Origin: G965261055 sp965261055 [NCBI: Fibrobacteria bacterium]
GTDB taxonomy: Bacteria > Fibrobacterota > Fibrobacteria > UBA11236
Direction of reading: 5' to 3'
DNA length: 64,000 nt
NCBI GenBank assembly: GCA_965261055.1
Contig: OZ253440.1
Span: 1,178,001 to 1,242,000 of the forward strand
The notes beneath the pieces are model-generated. The model made no database searches, was not told the DNA's origin, and saw only the letters and a list, made by a program, of their open reading frames with translations. The translations under genes and the position numbers were made by a program. Numbering within the stretch: the first letter of the stretch is position 1; each line of letters begins with the position of its first letter. This document shows, in pieces, positions 17,987 to 31,358 of this stretch.

Positions 17987-18151
17987 ATGGAAACGAATAT
18001 GATTAAAAAACTATCAAAAATAGGGAATAGTCAAGGTATTATTCTAAACAAATCGATTTTAGATTTACTTGAAATTAAACCTAATACTCTATTAAGAATC
18101 TCCACCAAAAACGGTGGCATTTTTCTAGAACCGATTACTTCTAAAAAATAG
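17987..18151 (+). CDS. Small AbrB/MazE-type DNA-binding protein
   Basis: A 54-residue ORF starts at ATG 17,987 (METNMIKKLSK...), with an internal alternative ATG at 17,999 that better matches the family start. 'KLSKIGNSQGIILNKSILDL' is the swapped-hairpin AbrB/MazE fold signature (K-x-GNS-x-G-I-x-L-x-K-x-x-L), followed by 'RISTKNGGIFLEPI'. Such proteins bind DNA as dimers, either as antitoxins or as transition-state regulators. No toxin ORF follows; instead sprA begins 16 bases after the stop. It may therefore regulate itself or sprA, but that is inference. Confidence 0.75.
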   Translation: METNMIKKLSKIGNSQGIILNKSILDLLEIKPNTLLRISTKNGGIFLEPITSKK

Positions 18152-18166
18152 ATCCCTTTCCAAATC

Positions 18167-21100
18167 GTGTTTTTAAAAAAATTCTGTATTATTTTATGCT
18201 TACAAAGCTGGGTTTTCCCATCTTTAAGTGATCAGATTTTATTAAAAACACCTCAAGAAATGTATTTTGAGAGCCTATATCCTACCTTTAACTCTTATCA
18301 ACCTACAAATTTACTCAACCATCCTTTTCCTACTTTTAGGATAAAATTCCACATTGATTGGAAAAACAAAAACGTTCTGCTACAACAAAATCTTATTCTA
18401 AAATACTACTCTGAAGTTGAGAAGCCATTAACTTTCAACACTCTTCTTTATAAGAACTATTTTTCTAGTTTAAACGAAGTTTATTCCATTTCACAAGATT
18501 TCATTTTAAAAAAACAGTGGCAACAAAGTATTAGTGGTCAAAGATCTGTCAATTCTTATACAGATTTATTTCAATGGAATTTACCTGTCAAAATACCTGC
18601 TTGGCTTGAGAAACTAGATTTTATTAAACCCAAAGTAAACATTAGCGGATCTTATCAGCTCCTATTTGAAGCCGAAGCACTAAAAACAAACTTAGGGTCA
18701 AACAATCCCCGCTGGATTCCTAATCTAGAAATACGACAAACCCCAAAATTTGCGATTGTGGGTAAGATAGGAGATAGAATTACAATTGAAGTAAATTCAG
18801 AAAATGGCTTTGATAATAGCCTTCAAGATCAACTCAAGATCAACTACAAACCACCAGAAGACGAAGCGGAAGATGAGATCATTCAAGAAATAGAAATTGG
18901 AAATACATCTTTGTCATTAGGTGGAACTAACTTAACAGGCTACACAGAACAGCACGAAGGTTTATTTGGTATCAAAGGCAAATTTAAATTTGGAGATTTA
19001 AAATTATCTTTAATAGCCTCTATTGAAGGATCGTCTTTTGGATCACAATCACTTAAAGGTACACGTTCCGAAACTGAGTTTACCATTCAAGATATTCAAC
19101 CATCTTTGTTCCGACACTTTTTTTTAGAACTCAATGATAGAGAACTATATCAAGATTCATTAAACGGAGTCGGAACAGCACAATACCTAAATTTAAAATC
19201 AAATATAGAGATAGAAGTTTGGGCTTTAACAGAGGATCTTTTAAATCAAGAAGCAGATTCTGCTATAGCTTTTGCTTTAGATGCGAATGGAGACTTAGAT
19301 CTAAATCTTTTTGACAATGGTCGTTGGATAAAACTTAAACAAGGACTCAGAGAGGATTACGATTATAATAAAGACCTAAAAATTTTAAATGTTTTTGGAG
19401 GGCATGAAAATCAAATCCTAGCCGTTAGATGGACGAATGACCCCCTTGTTGTAAAAAGAGATATTTCAGTAAACAAAGAACTTTCTTCTCAAAGTCCAGA
19501 TACACTTATCTTAATAAAAAGAAATATATTTGAACCTAGACTAGACTCTCTTATGTTGCGTAACATCTATTCTATTGGTGTTGTCAATACTCAAGATCGT
19601 AATCGGTTTAAACTAAGAACGATTCAAATCTCCAATAACCTAGAAACAGATGGAACCCTTTCTTTTAATCAACAATTAGGACTTACTGAAAGGACAAATA
19701 GTACAACACTTAAAACAAACCAAAATCAGATTTTTGATTTTGATCGAGGTCTTCTTGTCTTACCTTGTCGCATAATTGGAGAAGAAGGTCTTTTACTTAA
19801 ACCTGACGGATTTTGCTTAGAGCCACTAAAAAGAATTAATTCTGAAACAAACTTTTATTCACAACCTTCAAATCTCTTAAATCGAATTACATCTACTCAC
19901 GAGTTTATTGTAACAAGTCGAAAATCAACTTCTGTTTTTAATGTACAAACAGCGTCTCATAACCTAAGTAACAATAATTGCATAGATATTACTCCGAATA
20001 CAGAAAGAGTTCTTTTAAACAATTCTATTCTTTTAGAAAAAAATAAAGATTATGAAGTTCTATATGAAAGTGGTCAAATCATTCTTATTTCATCTAGAGC
20101 AAAAGACCCTAACGCTAATATTAATATTAATTATGAATGCGAGCCTCTTTTTCAAGTAGAGGATGACATTTTATTAGGGGGAAGGGTTGAGTACTCATTA
20201 AATAATTTTTCCGATCACAGTCTAATAGGGGCAACTTTACTTTATAAAAAACAAACAACCGTTTCCAATATCCCTCAACTGGGTTTAGAACCATTCGATC
20301 AGTTTTTATGGGGTTTTAATCTCAAGCTACAAAACACCTCTCTTTGGATGACAAAATTTATCAACTTTTTCTCTCTAATCAGAACCAATACTCCCTCAAA
20401 GTATAATTTTGAGCTTGAAGTAGCTCAAAGCTTATATAACGGAAATCTTAACGGAACAGCTTTTATTGATGACTTTGAGAGGACCGAAAGAAATTATACT
20501 TTTCTAAGAAATCGTGAGAACTGGTTCACAGCATCCCCTACAGGCAATCAACACACAGATCTTCAGTTTAATGAAAATAGAGATTATCGTCATCAAGGAC
20601 GCTTGATTTGGCATTCTAATTTAACAGAAAATTTTTCTAGTATTTTTGGATTCACAGCAAACCGTGAAACAAATTTATCCTCACTCAATTTATTAGTACT
20701 TAGATTTAATCCAAATGATAATTTAAGAGGAAATTCTTGGGGTGGTATTATGCAACCTATTCCTTCTGGATTGAGGAATCAATCCGAAAAAATATTCTTA
20801 GAAATTGTAGTGTCTGGACAAGGTGGTAAAATTAATATTGATTTAGGTCAAATTTCAGAAGATATTTCTATTGCTGGATTACCTCCTAACCAACAATTAG
20901 ATGCTGAAGTCTTACCAGGAGAGTCTGTTAATCGTAATGACTTTGGTTTAGATAATTTACCAGATTCCAGAGAAAATTCTCTTTCTTGGCAGTGTTTACC
21001 AGAATGTCAATCAAGATCCATTGGCAGTGGTTTTGAAGATCCATCTAATGATAATTGGCTTGCACCACGTGAAGGAGAGAGTAATCCCAGTTATACTGTC

Positions 21101-24100
21101 AACGGGACTGAAGGAAATAATCTAGGATCTAATGGGTTGAATTTTGATACAGAAGATTTATCTGGAAACGGAAGCCTCAACACAACAAATGAATATTTAA
21201 GGTATAGTATTAACTTAAATCAATCTTGTGAACACTCTAGAACCTGCGAAACATTAGAATCAGGATGGCTACGCTACGAAATACCTCTTAAAGGCGAAGA
21301 ATTTTACCAAATTATTTCTAATCGAAACACAACACCCGAACAAATTTTACTCAATACATCTTTTATCCGATTGTGGATCGATAGCCTTACTAACGGCGTT
21401 TCTGAATCCGAAGTTTTCATTGCCCAACTTCGTCTTAAAGGTAATCAATGGCAAAATTCACCTCGCAATACTAATTTTGATTTAAATTCAGTCCCTTTCA
21501 TAGATCAAACTACATCAAGCTCAATTCCGTCTGTTCTTCAAAGAGACAGTAACCGTTTATCAATTGATGTCATCAATAATCAAGACAACCAAAAATACAG
21601 AGCGTCTCCTCAGACAGTCATTGAAAGAAATGCTGACACTGATGATCCTGTTCGCGAACAATCCTTAGTCTTAAGATACAATAATTTACATCAAAGTGAA
21701 GTCGTTACCGCAACACAAGTGTTCTCTGACAATGTGAAAAACTTAACTCAATACGACCGACTACTCATAGAGGTTTATCCTAACAACGAAGTCATTCCAA
21801 CTAACTCTATTTCTCCCTACAATGTAAAACTTGCCTTTCAATTAGGAAACAGCAACAGTAGTGATAGCTCCAATAACTACTACGAAATTAAATTGAATAT
21901 TGATACAAACATTCGAAATTTATCTCCAGAACAAATTTGGAATCGACATCGAATTGAAGTTTCATTATCACAATTATCATCTCTAAAACTAAATCCTGAA
22001 TGGCTTTCTCAAAATACATTTAGCCAAAAAATTCCTTCTAAAACAAATGGTGATTCTTTAGAAATTAGCGTTATTGGTAATCCGTCTCTTGCTAATATTA
22101 ATTGGATTCGATTTGTAATTCAAGTCAATGATTCCATTTTCAATGGAGAAAGACAAAATGGAGAAATATGGTTGAATGATCTTCGAGTAGAGGGTATTAA
22201 TAAATCTATAGGAACAAGCCTTAGATCCTTTTTACAACTTGATTTTTCAGATGTAATGTCTGTTGGCGGAAATGTAACAGCCACCGACGGAAAATTCACA
22301 ACACTAACTCAAAAGCAATCTTTTCCATCTGAGTCCAAAACAAGAATTGATTATAGTTCTAATTTACAAATCACTTTAAACAAAATTTTTCCTGATCAAT
22401 GGAGAGTCTCTCTTCCCATGTCTTTTTCTTTTAGTGGTAGTATTGAACACCCCTTTACAATACCTTCTTCGGATATTTTTTTACAAAATACAGGAATTTC
22501 AGATATCCTTAATTTAGGAGCATCTACAAATTCTTCTCAATCTTCTTTTTACCAAACAACTTCTAATGCACAAACTTTAAGTTTAAGTTATTCCAAAGAG
22601 AAAATTTCAGATAATCTCTTAACTCAATTTTTATTAGAACGCCCAAATATTAGGTGGAATTTTGAGAAATCGCAAACAAATGCTCCTCAACAAGACCTTA
22701 ATAAAAATACATATCGAACCTATATAGCTTATGATTTATCAGTAAACAAACATATCTCTCTAAACCCTTTTGGATTTTTAGCTAAGGTTTCATGGGTTCC
22801 TAAATTTATTCCAAGTTTTCAATTTAACCCATACCCTAATCGATTCAATTTTGTTGTTAGTGATTTCGTTTTTGAAAACATTCAAAATACAATTAAAGAT
22901 ATCGACAACCCTCTTATTTTTAGTCGTCAAAATGACTTACAAGTTTCTCTATCGCACGGTTTAGATTTAGATTGGCAATTATTCACATTCTTTAAATTTA
23001 ATTATCGCATTAATATCCAACGAGACTTAGATAACAATTCAAAAGCTTTTACAAAAAAGAATTTTTTCAGTAATAATGAACAAGGATTGTTTGCTCATAA
23101 TATTATTTTAAAAGGCGAGCCTGTTTTAGATAATCAAAACGGTTACACTATTTTATTTGGAGAAAATTACCGATCACAAAACTTCCAAGCAAATTTCAAC
23201 CCTAAACTCATTGAATGGCTAAACACTTCTATTTCTTTCTTTTCTAATTATTCTCATAACCGAAATCAACTTACCCTTATTGACTCTAATCAAAATAAAG
23301 AGTTTTTTGATGTAGGACAATCTACCCATCAATTTCAATTTAAGATACAATGGAAACTTGCAAATATGTTTAAACACTTCAATAGTTTAACCAACCATAC
23401 CTTCTTATCTCCTCTTTCTAAATTTTTAAGTCAAAATTCTAAGAAATTTATAATCAATACAATTGATTTGACCTACTCTGTTCGACATAATTTTTCAGGA
23501 GAAGAATTTAATTTACAACAATTAAATGAACGTAATTATTCAAATCTTGATTTATTATTTTACCAATTTGGTTTTGTTTATGATCCTGCTATGTTATTAA
23601 GTTGGTCAAGATTTAACAATGAATTCCTTATTGGAAACCCTCGTCAAACCAGTACTTTGGACTATCTCACAGCACCTTTAGTTGATAGCAATCGAATTCA
23701 ACTAGCACATCAAATTAATCGAGACTTTGATATCAAAATACCTAGCATATTTTTTCCTAAACTCAGAACCAATATAAGAGGGAGTCTAGGTCTAAATATC
23801 GGATACACTTTTCATAGAGATCCTTTACAACAAAGAAACATTGATACCAACTTAGTATGGCCTAGATATAACTTAAGCACAACATTTAATTCAGTCGAGA
23901 AATGGCTTCCTCATATACTAAGTAAAAATATCAAGAAATTAAATGTTAGCACTAGCTATATATTTAAAGCAACTAACTCTTTCAATACTTTTAATCAAAA
24001 TAATGAGAGACATTCTATGGAATATAACTTTAATCCACTGATTAAAATAAATGGTGAAACTCAATCTAAAATTAGATTCAGCAATAGTTTTAATTTCTCT

Positions 24101-24604
24101 TTTACTAGAAACACCTTTACTCCAAAAGTAGTACTTGATTCTGCAAATGTCCTAAGCTTTAGGAATTTTGGAGAAAATTCAACTGATGTTTTACTCAGAT
24201 TACCTACATTCACAACAACAAAAACAGGAGAATTTACAACGCGTGTCTGGCGCCTTAATAATGTTTTCTCTATACAAAAAGATCTTAAAACAGAAAAAGG
24301 TTTTCAATTTTGGAAATGGTATTTTAGATTACAAAGTCACATTTCTCTGAAAAACATTCTTCAAATCGGATGGAATCGTACCATCAATGATAATTTTAAT
24401 CTGACAGATGGAGCACTTATCTTGAATCGTGAACATATAAGAGATGAACTTACTTTTTTTCTACAACCCGAAATGAATTACAATTTTTCTGATGTTGATG
24501 CTCGTTTTTTCTTACAATATCGCTATAAAAAGGAATTTCAAACAATTAATCAAGACACCGAGCATTTTATACAATTTAGTGCTGTCTTTACGATTAGATT
24601 ATAA
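18167..24604 (+). CDS. sprA: Type IX secretion outer-membrane translocon SprA
   Basis: SprA (Sov in Porphyromonas) is the giant outer-membrane barrel through which T9SS cargo leaves the cell. The 2,145-residue protein has an N-terminal signal peptide (hydrophobic residues 7-20), SprA-type blocks such as 'PRWIPNLEIRQTPKFAIVGK', 'GDRITIEVNSENGFDN', 'GLFGIKGKFKFGDLKLSLIA' and 'FIDDFERTE', and many alternating beta strands ending in an aromatic terminal strand ('HFIQFSAVFTIRL'). It is a little shorter than the roughly 2,400 residues of Flavobacterium SprA. The start codon is GTG. No other T9SS core gene (gldK-N, porV, porU) is in the window. The AbrB-like gene lies just upstream and may be cotranscribed. 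Confidence 0.88.
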   Translation: MFLKKFCIILCLQSWVFPSLSDQILLKTPQEMYFESLYPTFNSYQPTNLLNHPFPTFRIKFHIDWKNKNVLLQQNLILKYYSEVEKPLTFNTLLYKNYFSSLNEVYSISQDFILKKQWQQSISGQRSVNSYTDLFQWNLPVKIPAWLEKLDFIKPKVNISGSYQLLFEAEALKTNLGSNNPRWIPNLEIRQTPKFAIVGKIGDRITIEVNSENGFDNSLQDQLKINYKPPEDEAEDEIIQEIEIGNTSLSLGGTNLTGYTEQHEGLFGIKGKFKFGDLKLSLIASIEGSSFGSQSLKGTRSETEFTIQDIQPSLFRHFFLELNDRELYQDSLNGVGTAQYLNLKSNIEIEVWALTEDLLNQEADSAIAFALDANGDLDLNLFDNGRWIKLKQGLREDYDYNKDLKILNVFGGHENQILAVRWTNDPLVVKRDISVNKELSSQSPDTLILIKRNIFEPRLDSLMLRNIYSIGVVNTQDRNRFKLRTIQISNNLETDGTLSFNQQLGLTERTNSTTLKTNQNQIFDFDRGLLVLPCRIIGEEGLLLKPDGFCLEPLKRINSETNFYSQPSNLLNRITSTHEFIVTSRKSTSVFNVQTASHNLSNNNCIDITPNTERVLLNNSILLEKNKDYEVLYESGQIILISSRAKDPNANININYECEPLFQVEDDILLGGRVEYSLNNFSDHSLIGATLLYKKQTTVSNIPQLGLEPFDQFLWGFNLKLQNTSLWMTKFINFFSLIRTNTPSKYNFELEVAQSLYNGNLNGTAFIDDFERTERNYTFLRNRENWFTASPTGNQHTDLQFNENRDYRHQGRLIWHSNLTENFSSIFGFTANRETNLSSLNLLVLRFNPNDNLRGNSWGGIMQPIPSGLRNQSEKIFLEIVVSGQGGKINIDLGQISEDISIAGLPPNQQLDAEVLPGESVNRNDFGLDNLPDSRENSLSWQCLPECQSRSIGSGFEDPSNDNWLAPREGESNPSYTVNGTEGNNLGSNGLNFDTEDLSGNGSLNTTNEYLRYSINLNQSCEHSRTCETLESGWLRYEIPLKGEEFYQIISNRNTTPEQILLNTSFIRLWIDSLTNGVSESEVFIAQLRLKGNQWQNSPRNTNFDLNSVPFIDQTTSSSIPSVLQRDSNRLSIDVINNQDNQKYRASPQTVIERNADTDDPVREQSLVLRYNNLHQSEVVTATQVFSDNVKNLTQYDRLLIEVYPNNEVIPTNSISPYNVKLAFQLGNSNSSDSSNNYYEIKLNIDTNIRNLSPEQIWNRHRIEVSLSQLSSLKLNPEWLSQNTFSQKIPSKTNGDSLEISVIGNPSLANINWIRFVIQVNDSIFNGERQNGEIWLNDLRVEGINKSIGTSLRSFLQLDFSDVMSVGGNVTATDGKFTTLTQKQSFPSESKTRIDYSSNLQITLNKIFPDQWRVSLPMSFSFSGSIEHPFTIPSSDIFLQNTGISDILNLGASTNSSQSSFYQTTSNAQTLSLSYSKEKISDNLLTQFLLERPNIRWNFEKSQTNAPQQDLNKNTYRTYIAYDLSVNKHISLNPFGFLAKVSWVPKFIPSFQFNPYPNRFNFVVSDFVFENIQNTIKDIDNPLIFSRQNDLQVSLSHGLDLDWQLFTFFKFNYRINIQRDLDNNSKAFTKKNFFSNNEQGLFAHNIILKGEPVLDNQNGYTILFGENYRSQNFQANFNPKLIEWLNTSISFFSNYSHNRNQLTLIDSNQNKEFFDVGQSTHQFQFKIQWKLANMFKHFNSLTNHTFLSPLSKFLSQNSKKFIINTIDLTYSVRHNFSGEEFNLQQLNERNYSNLDLLFYQFGFVYDPAMLLSWSRFNNEFLIGNPRQTSTLDYLTAPLVDSNRIQLAHQINRDFDIKIPSIFFPKLRTNIRGSLGLNIGYTFHRDPLQQRNIDTNLVWPRYNLSTTFNSVEKWLPHILSKNIKKLNVSTSYIFKATNSFNTFNQNNERHSMEYNFNPLIKINGETQSKIRFSNSFNFSFTRNTFTPKVVLDSANVLSFRNFGENSTDVLLRLPTFTTTKTGEFTTRVWRLNNVFSIQKDLKTEKGFQFWKWYFRLQSHISLKNILQIGWNRTINDNFNLTDGALILNREHIRDELTFFLQPEMNYNFSDVDARFFLQYRYKKEFQTINQDTEHFIQFSAVFTIRL

Positions 24605-24746
24605 TAAGCTATATTGGTGCATATGTTTAGCTTATTAAATCCTATCTACTTATTTATTCAAAGTTTATCTGTCGCACAAGATTTTACGAAGGCAAAGCAA
24701 ACTCCACTCTATTATTACCTTATATTTTTAAAAAAATTACATCCAT

Positions 24747-27702
<2,956 letters not shown>

Positions 27703-27806
27703 AAATCAAAATCACCAATTTTTAAAAAAGCCTTAAATTTATGCCACCACTAAACTTAGCTTAGATTTTCATGTCTTCGCTTCACACAAAATCAATTTGT
27801 TACCAC

Positions 27807-27831
27807 AAAAAAAAGTCCCAAGGAGACTCTC
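27807..27831 (-). terminator. Terminator copy without a gene of its own
   Basis: On the minus strand AGTCTCC-TT-GGGACT forms a short hairpin followed by eight T. It is a near copy of the terminator at 28,049-28,078, including the flanking CAATTTGTTACCAC, and may serve as a second terminator for the Big2 gene. Confidence 0.55.
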
Positions 27832-28048
27832 TTAATCATTAAATTATTAATAGATTTAAAATATTTTTTTTGTAAATCACAAACGAAAAAGACAAGTCTT
27901 TTCACCGCTTTATTAAAAGGTATTGATAGGTTGAAATTACTATATATCCTTTTATCCTTTGTCAGATTTTTAATTGTCACTGTTTCAACAACGACTAACC
28001 AATGTTCTATAGAGATAATCCTGACCCATCTAATCAATTTGTTGCCAC

Positions 28049-28078
28049 AAAAAAAAAGAGTCCCAAGGGGACACTCTC
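28049..28078 (-). terminator. Rho-independent terminator of the Big2 gene
   Basis: On the minus strand GTCCC-CTT-GGGAC, flanked by GAGT/ACTC-like bases, is followed by nine T. It lies about 25-50 bases after the stop codon of the Big2 gene that ends at 28,101. Confidence 0.75.
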
Positions 28079-28100
28079 TTAACATTAAATCTTAATAGAT

Positions 28101-31100
28101 TTATATTGGCACACTAACTATAACTGTCGACGTGAACCCTCCATCTTCTGTCGTTACTGTGATTACTACAGGTTTCCCAAACTCAGTCATAGCTATTGCT
28201 GTTACTAGACCTGTACTAGATACTGTGACCTTTGATGAATCAGAACTTGAGTATGTCACTCTTTGGTTTGCAGCATCATTTGGTGTAAATCTGATAGCAA
28301 GTTGCTCTGTTGATTGAAAACTTGTATATAGAGTGATAGTGGCCTGAAGTATTCTTAAACCAGTTACTTTTATGGCTTGGGGTATTACTCTCACAGCTAC
28401 TGTCGCTGAAGGTCCGTCTGCTGTCGTTACGGTGATGGTTGCTGTTCCGATTGTTAATGCTTCTATTTCACCAGAAGATGATACTATCGCGATGTTTGCA
28501 TCACTAGTTGACCAAGTCAATACTTGGTTTGCCGCATTAGCTGGTAATACTGTCGCCACGACGGTCAATGTACCTTCTAATTCTATCTCTACTGCAGAAT
28601 TATTAACACTCACACTACTTACCAATATCGGTGTTACTGTCACAGATACTGTCGTTGAAGGTCCGTCTGCTGTTGTTACTGTGATGGTTGCTGTTCCCAC
28701 TCCTACGGCTGTTATTACGCCACCTTGAGTCACGGTCGCGATTGCATTAGAACTACTTCCCCATGTCAACGATTTATCTGTCGTAGTCGGTGGTGCTACT
28801 GTCGCCGTTACTGTTTCTGTCGATCCGTCTACCATACTTATTGTAGGCTTATCAACAGTCACACCACTTGCACTTATTGCTGATGCTGATACTGTAACCG
28901 CTATTGTCGCTGAAGGTCCGTCTACTGTCGTTACCGTGATGGTTGCTGTGCCTGCTGCTACTCCTGCGATAACACCACTTTGAGTCACGGTCGCTATTGC
29001 ATTAGAACTACTTGACCATGTCAACGATTTATCTGTCGCAAGTGCTGGTAATACTGTCGCGATTACTGTTGCTTCCGCTCCTACTTGTATCATCACAGCA
29101 GACTGATCCACAGTCACACTACTTACCAATAAAGGTGCTACTGTTACCGTTACTGTTGCTATACATCCATTTGTCGCTGGACATCCGTCTGCTGTCGTTA
29201 CGGTGATATCCGTTGTACCCACTCCTATTGCTGTTATTAAACCCAAATTAACGGTCGCTATTGCATTAGAACTACTTGACCATGTTGATGCTCGGTTTAC
29301 TGCGTTAGTTGGTAATATTGTTGATAGTAGTTGTAAATTGTCTCCCACTATTAAATTTCTTGTAGCACTACCAATAATCCTTATACTACTTACACTTACT
29401 GTTATGGCTGATACTGTGACAGATACTGTCGCTGTTTTATTAGATCCATCTGTTGTCGTTACGGTGATGATTGCTTGTCCAAGTCCTCCTCCTGTTGTTA
29501 TGACACCACTTGGACTGACTCTCGCTATTACTGAAAAATTACTTGACCATGTCAACGATTTATCTGTTGCATTAGTTGGTAATACTGTCGCGATTAGTGT
29601 TGTCATCTCTCCCACTACTAAATTTCTTGTAGCACTACCAGAAATACTCACACTACTTACCAATATCGGTGTTACTGTTACCGATATTGTCTTTGTTATA
29701 GTAGATGCATCTTGTGTCGTTACAGTGATAGTTGCTGTGCCTACTCCTACTGCTGTTATCACACCACTTTGAGTCACGGTCGCTATTGATGTACGAGAAC
29801 TTGACCATGTCAATCCTTTGTTTGTGGCATTCGCTGGTAATACTGTCACCGTTACTGTTGCTGTCGATTCGTCTACTATACTTATTGTAGCACTGCCAGA
29901 AATACTCACATTACTTACCAATATCGGTGTTACGGTTACCGATATTGTCTTTGTTATAGTAGATGCATCTTGTGTCGTTACAGTGATTGTTGCTGTGCCT
30001 ACTCCTACTGCTGTTATCACACCACTTTGAGTCACGGTCGCCACTGATGTACGAGAACTTGACCATGTCAATCCTTTGTTGGCAGCATTAGCTGGTAATA
30101 CTGTTGCCATTACTGTTGCTGTCGATTCGTCTACTATACTTATTGTAGCACTTCCAACACTAACACTACTTACCAATATCGGTGTTACGGTTACCGATAT
30201 TGTCTTTGTTATAGTAGATGCATCTTGTGTCGTTACAGTGATAGTTGCTGTGCCTACTCCTACTGCTGTTATCACACCACTTGGATTCACAGTCGCTATT
30301 TGATTATCACTACTTGACCATGTCAATACTTTGTTGGCAGCATTAGCTGGTTCTACTGTTGCCGTTACTGTTGCTGTCGATTCGTTTACTATACTTATTG
30401 TAGCACTGCCAGAAATACTCACACTACTTACCAATATCGGTGTTACTGTTACTGCTACTGTTGCTGTGTAAGGTCCGTCGGTTGTTGTTACGGTGATGTT
30501 TGCTGTGCCTACTCCTTCTGCTGTTATCACACCACCTGATACGGTCGCTACTTGAGCATTACTTGTTGACCATGTCACTGAATTGTTGGTCGCATCACCT
30601 GGTGACACTGTCGCAGTTACTGTTGCTGTCGATTCGTCTACTATACTTATTGTAACACTTCCAGAAATACTCACACCCGTTACACTTACTGTTCCAGCGG
30701 TTACTGTGACAACTATTGTCTCTGTTATGTTAGATGCATCTTGTGTCGTTACAGTGATAGTTGCTGTGCCTACTCCTACTGCTGTTATCACACCACTTTG
30801 AGTCACGGTCGCTACTTGAGCATCACTACTTGACCACATCAATCCTTTGTTGGCAGCATTAGCTGGTTCTACTGTTGCCGTTACTGTTGCTGTCGATCCG
30901 TCTACTATACCTACTGTAGCACTTCCAACACTAACACTACTTACCAATATCGGTGTTACGGTTACTGCTACTGTTGCTGTGTAAGGTCCGTCGATTGTCG
31001 TTACGGTGATTGTTGCTGTTCCCACTCCTACGGCTGTTATTTCACCACTTTGATCCACGGTCGCTACTTGATCATCACTACTTGACCATGTCACCGAGTT

Positions 31101-31358
31101 GTCGGTCGCATTACCTGGTGACACTGTCGCAGTTACTGTTGCTGTCGATTCGTCTACTATACTTATTGTAACACTTCCAGAAATACTCACACCCGTTACA
31201 CTTACTGTTCCAGCGGTTACTGTGACAACTATTGTCTCTGTTATGTTAGATGCATCTTGTGTCGTTACAGTGATAGTTGCTGTGCCTACTCCTACTGCTG
31301 TTATCACACCACTTTGAGTCACGGTCGCTACTTGAGCATCACTACTTGACCACATCAA
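28101..31358 (-). CDS. Big2-repeat surface protein, 3' portion (frameshifted)
   Basis: This is the downstream part (about 1,085 codons) of a giant Ig-like protein whose 5' part lies at 31,355-33,355. It consists of about 12-13 bacterial Ig-like group 2 domains of about 83-90 residues, each with 'TWSSS...IATV...GVITAVGVGTATITVTT' features. It has no start signal of its own; the first Met is inside a repeat ('MWSSSDAQV'), so it should be read as a continuation. Domains become more divergent toward the C-terminus, and the last ends in 'TSTVIVSVPI'. No C-terminal T9SS sorting domain or sortase motif is visible. Big2 domains occur in intimin/invasin-type adhesins, so surface adhesion is a family-based guess. 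Confidence 0.75.
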   Translation of the reverse strand: MMWSSSDAQVATVTQSGVITAVGVGTATITVTTQDASNITETIVVTVTAGTVSVTGVSISGSVTISIVDESTATVTATVSPGNATDNSVTWSSSDDQVATVDQSGEITAVGVGTATITVTTIDGPYTATVAVTVTPILVSSVSVGSATVGIVDGSTATVTATVEPANAANKGLMWSSSDAQVATVTQSGVITAVGVGTATITVTTQDASNITETIVVTVTAGTVSVTGVSISGSVTISIVDESTATVTATVSPGDATNNSVTWSTSNAQVATVSGGVITAEGVGTANITVTTTDGPYTATVAVTVTPILVSSVSISGSATISIVNESTATVTATVEPANAANKVLTWSSSDNQIATVNPSGVITAVGVGTATITVTTQDASTITKTISVTVTPILVSSVSVGSATISIVDESTATVMATVLPANAANKGLTWSSSRTSVATVTQSGVITAVGVGTATITVTTQDASTITKTISVTVTPILVSNVSISGSATISIVDESTATVTVTVLPANATNKGLTWSSSRTSIATVTQSGVITAVGVGTATITVTTQDASTITKTISVTVTPILVSSVSISGSATRNLVVGEMTTLIATVLPTNATDKSLTWSSNFSVIARVSPSGVITTGGGLGQAIITVTTTDGSNKTATVSVTVSAITVSVSSIRIIGSATRNLIVGDNLQLLSTILPTNAVNRASTWSSSSNAIATVNLGLITAIGVGTTDITVTTADGCPATNGCIATVTVTVAPLLVSSVTVDQSAVMIQVGAEATVIATVLPALATDKSLTWSSSSNAIATVTQSGVIAGVAAGTATITVTTVDGPSATIAVTVSASAISASGVTVDKPTISMVDGSTETVTATVAPPTTTDKSLTWGSSSNAIATVTQGGVITAVGVGTATITVTTADGPSTTVSVTVTPILVSSVSVNNSAVEIELEGTLTVVATVLPANAANQVLTWSTSDANIAIVSSSGEIEALTIGTATITVTTADGPSATVAVRVIPQAIKVTGLRILQATITLYTSFQSTEQLAIRFTPNDAANQRVTYSSSDSSKVTVSSTGLVTAIAMTEFGKPVVITVTTEDGGFTSTVIVSVPI

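Larger units (their letters stand above)
27703..28100. other. Gap with duplicated terminator and recQ-derived repeat pieces
   Basis: This gap lies between gdhA (plus) and the convergent Big2 gene. It has two copies, 233-242 bases apart, of a segment with CAATTTGTTRCCAC, an A run and a hairpin. Pieces at 27,731-27,790 and 27,997-28,029 match the decayed recQ region at 33,780-33,980 (for example 'gctta-g-ttttcatgtctt' and 'gggtcagga-atctctat-aacattgg'). A 97-codon minus-strand ORF (27,792-28,085) runs through all of these pieces and looks like chance coding. Confidence 0.55.

Noticed and set aside
27792-28085. 97-codon minus-strand ORF
   Set aside because: It runs through both terminator copies and recQ-like pieces and has no protein-family features.
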